NCBI GenBank assembly: GCA_015067845.1
Contig: SVLT01000003.1
Location: forward strand, 1 to 64,000
Length of the DNA: 64,000 nt
Direction of reading: 5' to 3'
DNA from: Oscillospiraceae bacterium
Lineage (GTDB): Bacteria > Bacillota > Clostridia > Oscillospirales > Oscillospiraceae
A program made the translations under genes and the position numbers. Below the pieces are notes generated by a model, which saw nothing but the letters and a program-made list of their open reading frames with translations, was not told where the DNA came from and searched no databases. Shown piece after piece: positions 8,451 through 16,712 of this stretch (its first letter is position 1; the number at the start of each line of letters is the position of its first letter).

Positions 8451-9215
8451 TTACAGGATCTTGGAAGCGGCGTCCTTGTCCAGATACAGGCCTGCATTCT
8501 TGTGCTGACGCAGAATGGATGCGGGGCACTCGGTGGTCACGGGGCCGCGGGTCGCGCCCAGAACGGCGTTGGCCTTACGGTCGGTGGGAACAACGCAGAT
8601 GGCGTTGGGCACGGACATGATGAAGGACATGGTCAGGGTCATAGCCTGCTTGGGAACGGCGTTGATGTTGGGGAAGCAGCCGTCGTTGACCTGCTGCTGA
8701 CGGCAAACGTCGTCCAGATCCACGATCTTGACCATCTTGGGGTCGTTGAAATCGGCGACAGCGGGATCGTTGAAAGCCATGTGGCCGTTCTCACCGATGC
8801 CCAGCAGGATCAGGTCGATGGGGTACTTCTTCAGCAGCTCGGCGTATGCTTCGCACTTGGCCTCAGCCTCGTCAGCGGCGCAGAGCAGATAGTGGGTCTC
8901 CATCAGGGGAACCTTGTCGAAAATGGCGCGGCGCAGCCAGGTGCCGAAGCCGGCGGGCTCTTCTGCGGTGATGCCGATGTACTCGTCCTGATGGAAGGCG
9001 CGGACCTTGGTCCAGTCCACATCCTGCTGCAGCAGGCTTTCCAGCATATCGTTCTGGGAGGGAGCAGCAGCGAACACAACGTTGGCAACGCCGTTCTTGG
9101 CGATGGTCTCGTTGATGATCCGGGCGGCTTCCTCGCCGGCCTTGATACCCATTTCCTTACGGGTGTTGAAAATGTAAACGGGCAGGTTTTCTACTTTCTG
9201 GTTGATGATTTCCAT
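8451..9215 (-). CDS. Glucosamine-6-phosphate deaminase (NagB)-like protein
   Basis: 254 aa, the NagB/6-phosphogluconolactonase sugar-phosphate isomerase fold. FHQDEYIGI (74-82) corresponds to the NagB NMDEYxGL motif and GIGENGHMAFNDP (139-151) to GIGxDGHIAFNEP, so the catalytic His is kept. The phosphate-loop TGSTP is replaced by AAAPSQND (49-56), and the Asp of GxDGH is Asn. It is therefore a divergent member whose substrate may not be glucosamine-6-phosphate. There is no nagA or PTS nearby. It forms a two-gene unit with the creatininase-like gene, with its own promoter upstream. RBS AAAGGAG. Confidence 0.75.
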   Translation of the reverse strand: MEIINQKVENLPVYIFNTRKEMGIKAGEEAARIINETIAKNGVANVVFAAAPSQNDMLESLLQQDVDWTKVRAFHQDEYIGITAEEPAGFGTWLRRAIFDKVPLMETHYLLCAADEAEAKCEAYAELLKKYPIDLILLGIGENGHMAFNDPAVADFNDPKMVKIVDLDDVCRQQQVNDGCFPNINAVPKQAMTLTMSFIMSVPNAICVVPTDRKANAVLGATRGPVTTECPASILRQHKNAGLYLDKDAASKIL

Positions 9216-9301
9216 GATGATTGACTCCTTTTTTTCATTAGTTTTTCCCTTACGGGACAGTCAGATGACGAAAAAACCATAGTTACGCATCTTATGCTCT
9301 C

Positions 9302-9331
9302 ATAATACCATATATTGCCTGTGGTTTTCAA
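9302..9331 (-). promoter_or_regulatory. Candidate sigma-A promoter for the nagB-like operon
   Basis: Read on the minus strand: TTGAAA (9326-9331), an 18-bp spacer, then TATTAT (9302-9307). It is about 85 bases upstream of the NagB-like start and in AT-rich sequence that contrasts with the genes. Confidence 0.55.
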
Positions 9332-9465
9332 CCCATTTTTTCTGTTTTTGTTGTTTATTTATAGTATAATTTTATCCCCGACGGGAAAAATCTGTGTCCT
9401 TAACACAAAAGTCCTTTAGCGGGCGGCAGGTAGCCGCCCCTTTGTCATTGCGAACATACGGACCA

Positions 9466-9632
9466 AAGCCTTCCCCTTGAGGGGAAGGTGTCAAAAATCT
9501 TTGATTTTTGACGGATGAGGTGGTGTCTCGTAGGCGACAATTCAGATTACAACGGCTGCTACGCAGCCTACACCTCATCAGTCATTTGCTCGTTCCTCGC
9601 AAATGCCAGCTTCTCCTTGAGGAGAAGCCCTT
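9466..9632. repeat. Intergenic repeat, family B1, in the 9216-9687 gap
   Basis: The 470-bp gap without a gene holds the nagB-like promoter, a short GGGCGGCAGGTAGCCGCCCC palindrome (family C remnant, 9419-9441) and this repeat. It starts AAGCCTTCCCCTTGAGGGG and ends TCCTTGAGGAGAAGCCC. The core is GGATGAGGTGGTGTC...CACCTCATCAGTC. I see no gene here. Confidence 0.75.
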
Positions 9633-9649
9633 CACCTCCGGGGGAGGGT

Positions 9650-9680
9650 AAAAAAGCACCGCACCGGAGACCCGGTGCGG
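9650..9680 (-). terminator. Terminator of the SPFH/NfeD operon
   Basis: On the minus strand CCGCACCGGGTCTCCGGTGCGG forms a stem of about 9-10 bp, followed by TGC and six T residues. It lies just after the stop of the last small gene of the operon. Confidence 0.85.
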
Positions 9681-9687
9681 TAATTCG

Positions 9688-9879
9688 TTATTCCTCGTAT
9701 TCCCTGGGAACGGGGGTGATGATGGGTTTGCCTTCCCGGTCTACCAGCACGGTCAAGCCGCCGCCGTAGCCACCGTTATGATACAGGTAGTTGACGCCTG
9801 TCTGCCGGTCAACCCAAATTTCATTACTGCCGAAAGCGCCGTCGGTCCAGGTTTTGACAAAACGTTTTTCTTTTGCCAT
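9688..9879 (-). CDS. DUF6440-like small protein
   Basis: 63-aa soluble protein. The pattern WVDRQTGVNYLYHNGGYGGG followed by VLVDREGKPII is the signature of the small DUF6440 family, often annotated as a xylan 1,4-beta-xylosidase-like fragment of unknown role. It begins three bases after the SPFH gene stop and is the last gene before the terminator, so it is co-transcribed with SPFH and NfeD. The RBS is weak, suggesting translational coupling. Confidence 0.75.
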   Translation of the reverse strand: MAKEKRFVKTWTDGAFGSNEIWVDRQTGVNYLYHNGGYGGGLTVLVDREGKPIITPVPREYEE

Positions 9880-9882
9880 GGC

Positions 9883-10803
9883 TTATTTCTTTGTGCCCTC
9901 GATGATGCCGTTGGCAAGACCCACCAGACCCTGCATTTCGCTGGGAATGATGATCTTGGTTGCCTGACCGTCGGCAACCTTCTGCATAGCCTCGATGGCT
10001 TTCAGCTTCAAAACGCTGTCGTTGGGAGCTTTTTCGTTCAGCATAGCCAGAGAATCGGCCAAAGCCTGCTGCACAGCCCGGATGGCCTGGGCTTCGCCGT
10101 CAGCCTTCAGGATAGCGGCCTGTTGTTCAGCTTCTGCTTTCAAAATGGCGGCCTGCTTTTCTGCGTCAGCGCGCAAAATGGCGGATTCCCGTTCACCCTC
10201 CGCCAGCAAAATGGCGGACTTCTTCTGACCCTCGGCCTGCAAGATGGCCTGACGGCGGTCACGCTCTGCCTTCATCTGCTTTTCCATGGAGCTCTGAATG
10301 TCAGCGGGGGGCAGAATGTTCTTCAGCTCCACACGGTTGACCTTGATGCCCCAGGGGTCGGTGGCTTCGTCCAGAATGGCCCGCATTTTGGTGTTGATGA
10401 TGTCACGGCTGGTCAGAGTCTGATCCAGCTCCAGATCGCCGATGATGTTACGCAGGGTGGTGGCGGTCAGGGTCTCCATAGCCGCCATGGGCTGCTCCAC
10501 GCCGTAGGTGTACAGCTTGGGGTCGGTGATCTGGAAGTACACCACGGTGTCGATCTGCATAGTGACATTATCTTTGGTGATAACGGGCTGGGGGGGATAG
10601 TCGTGGACCTGCTCTTTCAGGGACACACGACGGGCGATGCGGTCAATGAAGGGCACCTTGAAGTGCAGACCCACGCCCCACACGGTCTGAAACGCGCCCA
10701 GACGCTCAATGACATAGGCCCGGGACTGCTGGACGACCGCAATGTTGGAAATGATGATCATCAAAAGAATGACCACGATCGCGCCGATAACAAAAAGTTC
10801 CAT
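9883..10803 (-). CDS. SPFH/band-7 domain membrane protein (stomatin-like, QmcA type)
   Basis: 306 aa. One N-terminal membrane span (about 4-24) is followed by an SPFH domain (about 28-190) with VWGVGLHFKVPFIDRI and the conserved TLRNIIGDLELDQTL. A long Ala/Glu helical region follows in which a 12-residue unit, AIL(Q/L/R/K)AEG/DA-like, recurs about five times (about 200-258), as in stomatins that form coiled-coil cages. SPFH proteins scaffold membrane microdomains. Pairing with NfeD in one operon is the usual stomatin-NfeD arrangement. RBS AGGAGG. Confidence 0.92.
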   Translation of the reverse strand: MELFVIGAIVVILLMIIISNIAVVQQSRAYVIERLGAFQTVWGVGLHFKVPFIDRIARRVSLKEQVHDYPPQPVITKDNVTMQIDTVVYFQITDPKLYTYGVEQPMAAMETLTATTLRNIIGDLELDQTLTSRDIINTKMRAILDEATDPWGIKVNRVELKNILPPADIQSSMEKQMKAERDRRQAILQAEGQKKSAILLAEGERESAILRADAEKQAAILKAEAEQQAAILKADGEAQAIRAVQQALADSLAMLNEKAPNDSVLKLKAIEAMQKVADGQATKIIIPSEMQGLVGLANGIIEGTKK

Positions 10804-10830
10804 AAATTTACCTCCTGAATAAAGTTAAGA

Positions 10831-11043
10831 TTACATATTAAAAATGCATATAAAGACGACGATGGAAAGGACAAGGGATACGATGCCGCTGAAACGCTCC
10901 ATTTTGATATATGTTTCGTTGGGTTCAAAGTCCTCGAAACGCCAGTGTTCGCGCAGATAGATGGACTCTTCGGGTTTTGCGACGCGAAAAATTCCGGTAA
11001 TCAAAAGCAGGAAACCAATGATCCAGAGCATGATTTCTCCCAT
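10831..11043 (-). CDS. Small 2-TM protein (DUF6199-like)
   Basis: 70 aa with two membrane spans (about 5-20 and 51-68) joined by a charged loop, REHWRFEDFEPNETYIKMER. A W-x-F/Y followed by E-P-(N/S)-x-x-Y pattern in that loop is typical of the small DUF6199-type membrane proteins. Function is unknown. It lies between the NfeD gene (1-base gap) and the SPFH gene (27-base gap), so it is probably an accessory of that membrane complex. Confidence 0.7.
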   Translation of the reverse strand: MGEIMLWIIGFLLLITGIFRVAKPEESIYLREHWRFEDFEPNETYIKMERFSGIVSLVLSIVVFICIFNM

Positions 11044-11044
11044 A

Positions 11045-11488
11045 TCACACCTCTGCCTTTTCGGCTACCGGCGTGACAAAGGCCTTAACCCCCTCAATTT
11101 TATCCACCTTGACCAGCGTACCCACGGCAATGCTCTCGCCGGAAGTGCTCCGGGCGGACCACTCCATTGCCCCCAGCTTCACCTTACCCTGGGCGGTGAT
11201 GTTGTCAATGTCAGTGGTGACAAGACCGGTCTGACCGATGATGCTGTCCACATTGGTGCGGATGATCTTGGGGGTGAAGTATTTCCGGGCAATGGGCCGC
11301 AAGCTGGCAAGCAAGACGACGGAAACGGCGAAGAAGATCACGATCTGCAACCACAGCTCTGCACCGCAAAGATGTGCGATCAATGCGCCCAAAGCACCTG
11401 CGGCGAACCACAGGGAAACCATATTGACCCCCTGAGATTCTATAAAGAGAAATACAATCATCAAAATCAGCCAAATTATCAGATACAT
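11045..11488 (-). CDS. NfeD family membrane protein
   Basis: 147 aa, short NfeD without the N-terminal ClpP-like protease. Three to four hydrophobic segments (about 2-70) are followed by a C-terminal OB-fold of about 60 residues (GQTGLVTTDI...GKVKLGAMEWSARS...GTLVKVDKIEG...AFV), the usual NfeD C-terminal signature. The start at 11488 follows AGAGGAGGAAAACTT; an ATG 18 bases earlier lies inside that RBS and is rejected. It is the first gene of the NfeD/SPFH operon. Confidence 0.9.
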   Translation of the reverse strand: MYLIIWLILMIVFLFIESQGVNMVSLWFAAGALGALIAHLCGAELWLQIVIFFAVSVVLLASLRPIARKYFTPKIIRTNVDSIIGQTGLVTTDIDNITAQGKVKLGAMEWSARSTSGESIAVGTLVKVDKIEGVKAFVTPVAEKAEV

Positions 11489-11520
11489 AAGTTTTCCTCC
11501 TCTCATCGGAAACTATTAAT

Positions 11521-11549
11521 AGTATAGCAAAAAAATTCCCATTTGTAAA
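11521..11549 (-). promoter_or_regulatory. Sigma-A promoter for the nfeD-SPFH operon
   Basis: Minus strand: TTTACA (11544-11549), 17-bp spacer, TATACT (11521-11526), about 33 bases before the NfeD start. Confidence 0.75.
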
Positions 11550-11582
11550 GTAGGGCCAAGCCTTCCCCCAGGGGAAGGCGTC

Positions 11583-11613
11583 AAAAGCGGTCTGCCGGAG
11601 CAGACCGCTTTTG
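11583..11613 (-). terminator. Terminator of degV
   Basis: On the minus strand AAAAGCGGTCTGC, loop TCCG, and its complement ending in TTTT, immediately after the DegV stop. A short family B palindrome (CCTTCCCCCAGGGGAAGG) adjoins it. Confidence 0.75.
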
Positions 11614-11617
11614 TATA

Positions 11618-12481
11618 TTACCGATGCTCGCCCATGAAGAACAGAGCCAGAGTGCCGGGGCCGGAGTGGGAGCCGATCACCGCGCCGGTGTAGCCGATGA
11701 ACACTTCCTTCGCGCCGCACTTTTCTTTCATCAGACCTGCCAGATGCTCTGCATCCTCGATGCAGTCGCCGTGGCAGATGAACATGGTGCTGTTGTCGTA
11801 GCCCTGTCCCAGCTGGACGGCTTTTTCCGCCAAAGCCTCGATGGATGCCTTGCGGCCACGCACCTTTGCTACATTGATCAGATGACCCTCGTCGTCCACG
11901 TGGAGCACCGGCTTGATCTTCAGCATGGTGCCAACCAAAGCTGTGGCGGCACTCACCCGTCCGCCCCGTTTCAGATACATCAGATCGTCCACGGTGAACC
12001 AGTGACACAGATGCAGGCGGTTTTCCTCCACCCAAGCGGCCAGCTCCTCTATGGAAAGACCCTCATCCTTTTTCTTGCAGGCGTACCACACCAGCAGACC
12101 CTGACCCAGAGATGCGGCAAGGGAATCCGCCACGATGATCTTCCGGTCGGGATATTTTTCCTTCAGCTCGTCAGCGGCGATGAAGGCGGACTGACTGGTG
12201 GTGGAAAGGCCGGAGGAAAATGTAATAGCAAGCACATCCTTGCCCTCGGAGAGCACGCTTTCCATCAGCTGTCCCCAGCGGTCGGGATTGACGGCGGAGG
12301 TGGTGGCGGCTTCGCCTGCGCGCAGGCCGGCGTATATATCCTTAATACCCTCGTCCACGGAATCCTCCAAAGCATTTCCGCGGAAATTCACGATCAGCGG
12401 TACGGTCTGCACATTCAACTGCGCAAGCATCTGGCCGGGCAGGTCGCAACCGGAGTCGGTAATAATTTTGTAATCAGACAT
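11618..12481 (-). CDS. DegV family fatty-acid-binding protein
   Basis: 287 aa, two-domain DegV/EDD fold that binds a fatty acid and, in the FakB subfamily, presents it to FakA kinase. Typical segments are KIITDSGCDLP at the N-terminus, TSAVNPDRW (about 77-85), ITFSSGLSTTSQSA (about 100-113), and LKRGGRVSAATALVG with the conserved RG(G)R. The start at 12481 (MSDYKIITDS) is chosen because family members begin there; an ATG 45 bases upstream gives a hydrophobic non-family extension. No FakA is visible in the window. Confidence 0.92.
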   Translation of the reverse strand: MSDYKIITDSGCDLPGQMLAQLNVQTVPLIVNFRGNALEDSVDEGIKDIYAGLRAGEAATTSAVNPDRWGQLMESVLSEGKDVLAITFSSGLSTTSQSAFIAADELKEKYPDRKIIVADSLAASLGQGLLVWYACKKKDEGLSIEELAAWVEENRLHLCHWFTVDDLMYLKRGGRVSAATALVGTMLKIKPVLHVDDEGHLINVAKVRGRKASIEALAEKAVQLGQGYDNSTMFICHGDCIEDAEHLAGLMKEKCGAKEVFIGYTGAVIGSHSGPGTLALFFMGEHR

Positions 12482-12698
12482 TGCAAACACTCCTAAAAAA
12501 TACTGGACAGCCACAGTCCCATACACTATAATGGAAGAAATGGCCTACGTTTCTATTTTAACGAAAATAAGGGCGTTTGTCACCTGCTTTTTCGGAGAAT
12601 GACCCCGTAATACCCTCTCCGCTGGGGAGAATTCCCCACTCTACCCACAGTAGAATTCAATTTTTGACGCACTTTATCCCATCTTCGTATATATCCGT

Positions 12699-12808
12699 GT
12701 CATCGCGAGGCCGCAAGGCCGTGGCGATCTCCCGGTACAATTCAGCAATTCGGCAGGCATTACCAGGAGATTGCCACGTCACCCCTTCGGGGTTCCTCGC
12801 AATGACAT
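12699..12808. repeat. Intergenic repeat, family A, in the 12482-12843 gap
   Basis: Starts GTCATCGCGAGGCCGCAAGG and ends TTCCTCGCAATGACATATT. The remainder of this 360-bp gap holds the probable degV promoter region (minus strand, TATAGT at 12525-12530 with a poor -35) and a short CTCTCCGCTGGGGAGAAT palindrome. No gene is seen. Confidence 0.75.
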
Positions 12809-12843
12809 ATTAAGAAATAATACCAAGCAATTCGGAGGCCGCT

Positions 12844-14022
12844 ATGACGAAATTGTTATTGAAACTCTTCACGAAAAATCTAAGCCCCGACAATCAGCGC
12901 TCGGCCATCGGTCAGCGCAGCGGCGTTGTGGGTATCGTGTGCAATGTTTTTCTGTTTCTTGGGAAACTGCTGGCAGGACTGCTGTCCGGCTCCGTGTCCA
13001 TTATGGCGGACGCCATGAACAACCTGACGGATGCCACCAGCTCCGTGGTCACCCTGCTGGGCTTCAAAATGTCAGAAAAACCGGCGGATGCGGATCATCC
13101 CTACGGACATGCCCGGCTTGAGTATCTCTCCGGCCTTGGTGTTGCGGCGCTGATCATCGTCATCGGCGTGGAGCTGGGAAAATCCTCTTTCGACAAGATC
13201 CTGAACCCCCAGCCGGTGGCCTTCGGCTGGCTGACGGTGACGATTTTGGCGGTGTCCATAGGGGTCAAATTGGGAATGTGGTGGATAAACCGGGTGCTGT
13301 CCCGTCACATCCAGTCCACCGCCCTGGCGGCAACCACTCAGGATAGCCGCAATGATGCCATCGCCACCGGCGCGGTGTTGATCGCCGGGATCGTGGAATG
13401 GCTCACCGGCGCCACCATCGACGGCTGGATGGGTATGGCGGTTGCGTTATTTATATTGTACAGCGGCGTCATGGCGGCAAAGGAGACCATCAGCCCCCTG
13501 TTGGGCGAGAGCGCAAGTCCCGAACTCCGGGAACTGATCGTGGATTATGTGCGCCAACAGCCGAAGGTACTGGGGTATCACGACCTGATGGTCCACGATT
13601 ACGGCCCGGGTCAGCGGTTCGCCACGCTCCATGTGGAGATGGATCAGCGGGAAAGCCCCATGACCTGCCACGACCTCATCGACGATATGGAACGGGAATG
13701 TTTCCAGAATCACGGTATCCATCTGGTGATCCATTACGACCCGGTGATCACCGATGATCCGGAAATCAACCGTTTCCGCGCCGCCTGCGAGGCATTGCTG
13801 ACGGCCTTGGATACGCGGCTGCATCTGCACGATTTTCGCATGGTGCAGGGGCAGTCCCATACCAATTTGATTTTCGATGTGGCTCTGCCCCAGGATATGA
13901 CCGGCCGGGAATCGGAGATTACAGCCCATCTGCAGGAGAGCCTTACAAAGCAGGAGGGCAAGCGGATCTACGCGGTCATCACCTTCGACCCCGAGGCGTT
14001 TAATGTGCTAATAGAAGACTAA
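12844..14022 (+). CDS. Cation diffusion facilitator family transporter
   Basis: 392 aa, a CDF-type divalent metal/proton antiporter (Zn, Mn, Fe or Co). Membrane spans occupy about 28-210. The transport-site motifs are MADAMNNLTDATSS in the second span and SRNDAIATGAVL in the fifth. A cytoplasmic dimerisation domain follows (HDLMVHDYGPGQRFATLHVEMD), and the C-terminus is about 90 residues longer than in minimal members, with another ferredoxin-like segment. DAMNNLTD (Asp-x6-Asp around Asn-Asn) is unlike the HxxxD of Zn-type CDFs and is nearer to Mn/Fe-type proteins, so the metal is uncertain. RBS GGAGG. Confidence 0.92.
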   Translation: MTKLLLKLFTKNLSPDNQRSAIGQRSGVVGIVCNVFLFLGKLLAGLLSGSVSIMADAMNNLTDATSSVVTLLGFKMSEKPADADHPYGHARLEYLSGLGVAALIIVIGVELGKSSFDKILNPQPVAFGWLTVTILAVSIGVKLGMWWINRVLSRHIQSTALAATTQDSRNDAIATGAVLIAGIVEWLTGATIDGWMGMAVALFILYSGVMAAKETISPLLGESASPELRELIVDYVRQQPKVLGYHDLMVHDYGPGQRFATLHVEMDQRESPMTCHDLIDDMERECFQNHGIHLVIHYDPVITDDPEINRFRAACEALLTALDTRLHLHDFRMVQGQSHTNLIFDVALPQDMTGRESEITAHLQESLTKQEGKRIYAVITFDPEAFNVLIED

Positions 14023-14026
14023 AAAA

Positions 14027-14183
14027 GGCTTCTCCTTGAGGAGAAGCTGGCATTTGCGAGGAACGAGCAAATGACTGATGTGGTGTAGGCTGTGAAACAG
14101 CCGTAAAAAATTAATTATCGCTCTGCGACACCACCACATCCGCCTCGCTATGCTCGGCACCTTCTCCTCAAGGAGAAGGCTTG
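14027..14183. repeat. Intergenic repeat, family B1
   Basis: Starts AGGCTTCTCCTTGAGGAGAAG and ends with CTCCTCAAGGAGAAGGCTT, with TGATGTGGTGTAGGCTGTG and CGACACCACCACATCCGCC inside. It ends 15 bases before the Mini-RNase III start. Confidence 0.75.
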
Positions 14184-14198
14184 AAAAGGAGTAAAACC

Positions 14199-14600
14199 AT
14201 GAACAACTATTTCGACCTACATTTTGATATAAAAGAAATCAACGCCATTTCCAATTTGGGACTTGCCCACATCGGCGATGGGGTGTACGAGCTGATGTGC
14301 CGCAGCTACCTTTGCTGCAAAGGCGACAAGACGGTGAAAAATCTCCACAAGGACTCCGTTGCCATGGTCAAGGCCCCCACCCAGGCGGCCTACGCAGACA
14401 AGCTCCTGCCCTATCTGACGGAGCAGGAAAAAGACTGGTTCCGTCGGGGCAAAAACGCCCATTCCCACGCCGCCCCCAAATCCGCCACGCCCCAGCAGTA
14501 CGCCAAGGCCACCGGCCTGGAGACCCTGTTCGGCGCGCTGTATTTGTCCGGTCAGAAGGACCGGCTGAATGAACTGTTCGACCTGATGATAAAGGAGTAA
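14199..14600 (+). CDS. mrnC: Mini-ribonuclease III (MrnC)
   Basis: 133 aa. RNase III catalytic domain without a dsRNA-binding domain; in Bacillus it trims 23S rRNA ends. LAHIGDGVYELMCRSYL matches the family start (LAYIGDAVYE), with the catalytic Asp. HSHAAPKSATPQQYAKATGLETLFGALYLSG carries the second acidic cluster, which here reads ETLFGALYL. The start at 14199 follows AAAGGAG; an ATG at 14181 precedes that RBS and is rejected. It is followed 3 bases later by the NFACT gene. Many Firmicutes place it beside cysS; that is not the case here. Confidence 0.92.
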   Translation: MNNYFDLHFDIKEINAISNLGLAHIGDGVYELMCRSYLCCKGDKTVKNLHKDSVAMVKAPTQAAYADKLLPYLTEQEKDWFRRGKNAHSHAAPKSATPQQYAKATGLETLFGALYLSGQKDRLNELFDLMIKE

Positions 14601-14603
14601 AAA

Positions 14604-16346
14604 ATGGCCTTTGATGCGTTTTATTTGTCCGCGGTTTTAGGAGAGATCCGGGATTTGTCCGAGCCACGGGTGGAGAAGATCCACCAGCCGGCCCGGGATA
14701 CGGTGATCCTCCAGCTGCGCCACCGGGAGGGACGGTGCAAGCTGCTGTTTGCTATGAATCCCACCGCGCCCCGGCTGCATCTGACCGCCGCGAACCCGGA
14801 AAATCCCCCGGAGCCGCCCATGTTCTGCATGCTTCTGCGGAAGCACCTGTCCGGCGGCCGGTTGATTGAAATTTCCCAGCCGCCCATGGAGCGCTGCGCC
14901 GTTTTCACCTTCGAGTGCATGGACGAAATGGGCGATCTTGTGCAGCGCAAGCTAATCGCGGAGCTGATGGGCAGAACCTGCAATCTGTACCTACTGTCCC
15001 CGGAGGGGCGGATCATCGACTGCCTGCGGCGCATCGGTCTGGACGAGTCCGCCAAGCGGCAGGCGTTGCCGGGACTTTATTATCAGGATCCGGAGCCGGT
15101 CACAAAGAAAAATCCGCTGGAATTGACAGAGGAATGTTATGTAAACCTCTTTTCGGAACCCGGTGCTGATTTATTGGCCGACCGGCTGATGGACAACCTG
15201 GGCGGCCTGTCCCCCCTCGTCTGCCGGGAAGCGGCCCTCTATGCCGCCGGGGATGTGGATGCCCGGCTGGAAAATGGGAATATTACCGAGATTTCCGGGA
15301 AAATCGCGGAGTTCTTTAAGGAAAATCTTGAAGATCCTGCCCCGTATTACTATTCCCAAAACGGCACGCCCAAGCAGTTCGCCTTCTGTCCCATCCGGCA
15401 ATACGGCGATTGTGCCCGGGCGGAGACCTTCTCCGGCCTTTTGGATATGTTCTATACGGTCCGGGACCGCAACGACGCCATGCGGCAAAAGAGCCAGTCG
15501 GTGCGTAAGACGGTGCAAAATGCCTGCACACGTCTGACCCGGAAGATCGCCATTCAGGAAAAGGAGCTCACCGCCACCTATGACCGGGAGCGTCTGCGCC
15601 AGCTGGGTGATATCCTCACCGCCAACCTCCACAAGATCGTCAAGGGACAGACGGTGGTGCAGGTGGAGGACTTCTACGACGAGGACATGAAGACCATCGA
15701 AGTGCCTCTGTCCCCCCTGCTGTCCCCTCAGCAAAATGCGGCAAAATTCTACAAGGACTACACCCGGATGAAAAATGCCGAAAAGGAACTGACCCGGCAG
15801 ATCGAGCTTGCCGGCAGCGAGCTGGAATATCTGAAAAGCGTGCTGGACGAGCTGAGCCGTGCGGACAGCGACCAGGCCCTGGAAGAGATCAAGCAGGAAT
15901 TGCAAGCCGGTGGGTATCTTCGTGCTGACACCGGCAAAAAGCGGGTAAAAACCGGAAAACTGCCCCCTCTGCGGTTTGAGTCCACCGACGGATTTCCGAT
16001 TTTTGTGGGCAGAAACAACCGGCAAAATGAGGAATTGACCTTCAAATCCGCACGAAAGGACGATATTTGGCTCCATGCGTCGAAAGTCCACGGAAGCCAT
16101 GTGATCATCGCCTGCGCAGGGCAGAGTGTGCCGGATGATACCGTCACCCAGGCGGCTCAGCTGGCGGCTCATTATGCCGAGACCGCCGGCGGACAGAACA
16201 TCCCCGTGGATGTGACGCCGGTGCGGCAGGTCAAAAAAATTCCCAACGGAAAGCCGGGCATGGTGATTTACCATACCTATAAAACCGTCATCGTCAACCC
16301 CTACCCGGACATCGTGGTGGATGAACTGAACGCGGAGAAGAAATAA
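14604..16346 (+). CDS. rqcH: NFACT family ribosome quality control protein (RqcH)
   Basis: 580 aa, the bacterial homologue of Rqc2/NEMF, which binds stalled 50S-peptidyl-tRNA and adds Ala tails. NFACT-N domain at about 1-180 (FDAFYLSAVLGEI, HLTAANPENPPEPPMFCMLLRKHL with the conserved PxxPxxFCMLLRK). A long coiled coil spans about 285-440. The C-terminal NFACT-R domain has DIWLHASKVHGSHVII (about 491-506), the D-x-W-x-H motif needed for tRNA handling. Length and order are normal. Co-transcribed with mrnC. Confidence 0.94.
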   Translation: MAFDAFYLSAVLGEIRDLSEPRVEKIHQPARDTVILQLRHREGRCKLLFAMNPTAPRLHLTAANPENPPEPPMFCMLLRKHLSGGRLIEISQPPMERCAVFTFECMDEMGDLVQRKLIAELMGRTCNLYLLSPEGRIIDCLRRIGLDESAKRQALPGLYYQDPEPVTKKNPLELTEECYVNLFSEPGADLLADRLMDNLGGLSPLVCREAALYAAGDVDARLENGNITEISGKIAEFFKENLEDPAPYYYSQNGTPKQFAFCPIRQYGDCARAETFSGLLDMFYTVRDRNDAMRQKSQSVRKTVQNACTRLTRKIAIQEKELTATYDRERLRQLGDILTANLHKIVKGQTVVQVEDFYDEDMKTIEVPLSPLLSPQQNAAKFYKDYTRMKNAEKELTRQIELAGSELEYLKSVLDELSRADSDQALEEIKQELQAGGYLRADTGKKRVKTGKLPPLRFESTDGFPIFVGRNNRQNEELTFKSARKDDIWLHASKVHGSHVIIACAGQSVPDDTVTQAAQLAAHYAETAGGQNIPVDVTPVRQVKKIPNGKPGMVIYHTYKTVIVNPYPDIVVDELNAEKK

Positions 16347-16359
16347 GCCTTCCCCTATT

Positions 16360-16468
16360 CTGTCATCGCGAGCCAGTGACCGATGTCACTGGCGTGGTGA
16401 TCCCCCGGACGTTCCGGAAACCTATGGGGATTGCCACGTCACCCCTTCGGGGTTCCTCGCAATGACAT
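16360..16468. repeat. Intergenic repeat, family A
   Basis: Starts CTGTCATCGCGAGCCAGTGA and ends GGTTCCTCGCAATGACATTC. The inner arms carry GGTGATCCCCC and GGGGATTGCCACGTC. Confidence 0.75.
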
Positions 16469-16502
16469 TCTGAAATTTGCACTACCAATTCTTAAACAAA
16501 TG

Positions 16503-16511
16503 TGTTATAAT
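16503..16511 (+). promoter_or_regulatory. Extended -10 promoter for the ruv cluster
   Basis: TGTTATAAT (16503-16511) is a TGnTATAAT extended -10 element. No good -35 lies at 16-18 bp. It sits 22 bases before the 59-aa membrane protein start. Confidence 0.5.
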
Positions 16512-16532
16512 ACCCTCAAGAGGTGAAGAAAA

Positions 16533-16712
16533 ATGGAAGAAAACAAGGATTTGGAACAGGTCAGCACGGAAGAAATGAATGCTGAAGTTCTGAAAAAAGA
16601 CAGCTACACCCCCCGACCCAAGTGGCAGATCATCGCCGCGTGGATCGGTATTGCCATTGTGGGCATCGGCTTTTTGCTGTACTGCTGGCAGATCGCAAAC
16701 GGTGGTATGTAA
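16533..16712 (+). CDS. 59-aa single-pass membrane protein coupled to ruvC
   Basis: An ATG after CAAGAGGTGAAGAAAA opens a 59-codon gene. The first 30 residues are acidic and hydrophilic (MEENKDLEQVSTEE...), then PRPKWQIIAAW leads into one membrane span (about 33-52), ending CWQIANGGM. Its stop codon TAA overlaps the ruvC start (TAATG), so the two are translationally coupled. No known family is recognised. The RBS, the promoter and the tight overlap argue that it is real. Confidence 0.75.
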   Translation: MEENKDLEQVSTEEMNAEVLKKDSYTPRPKWQIIAAWIGIAIVGIGFLLYCWQIANGGM

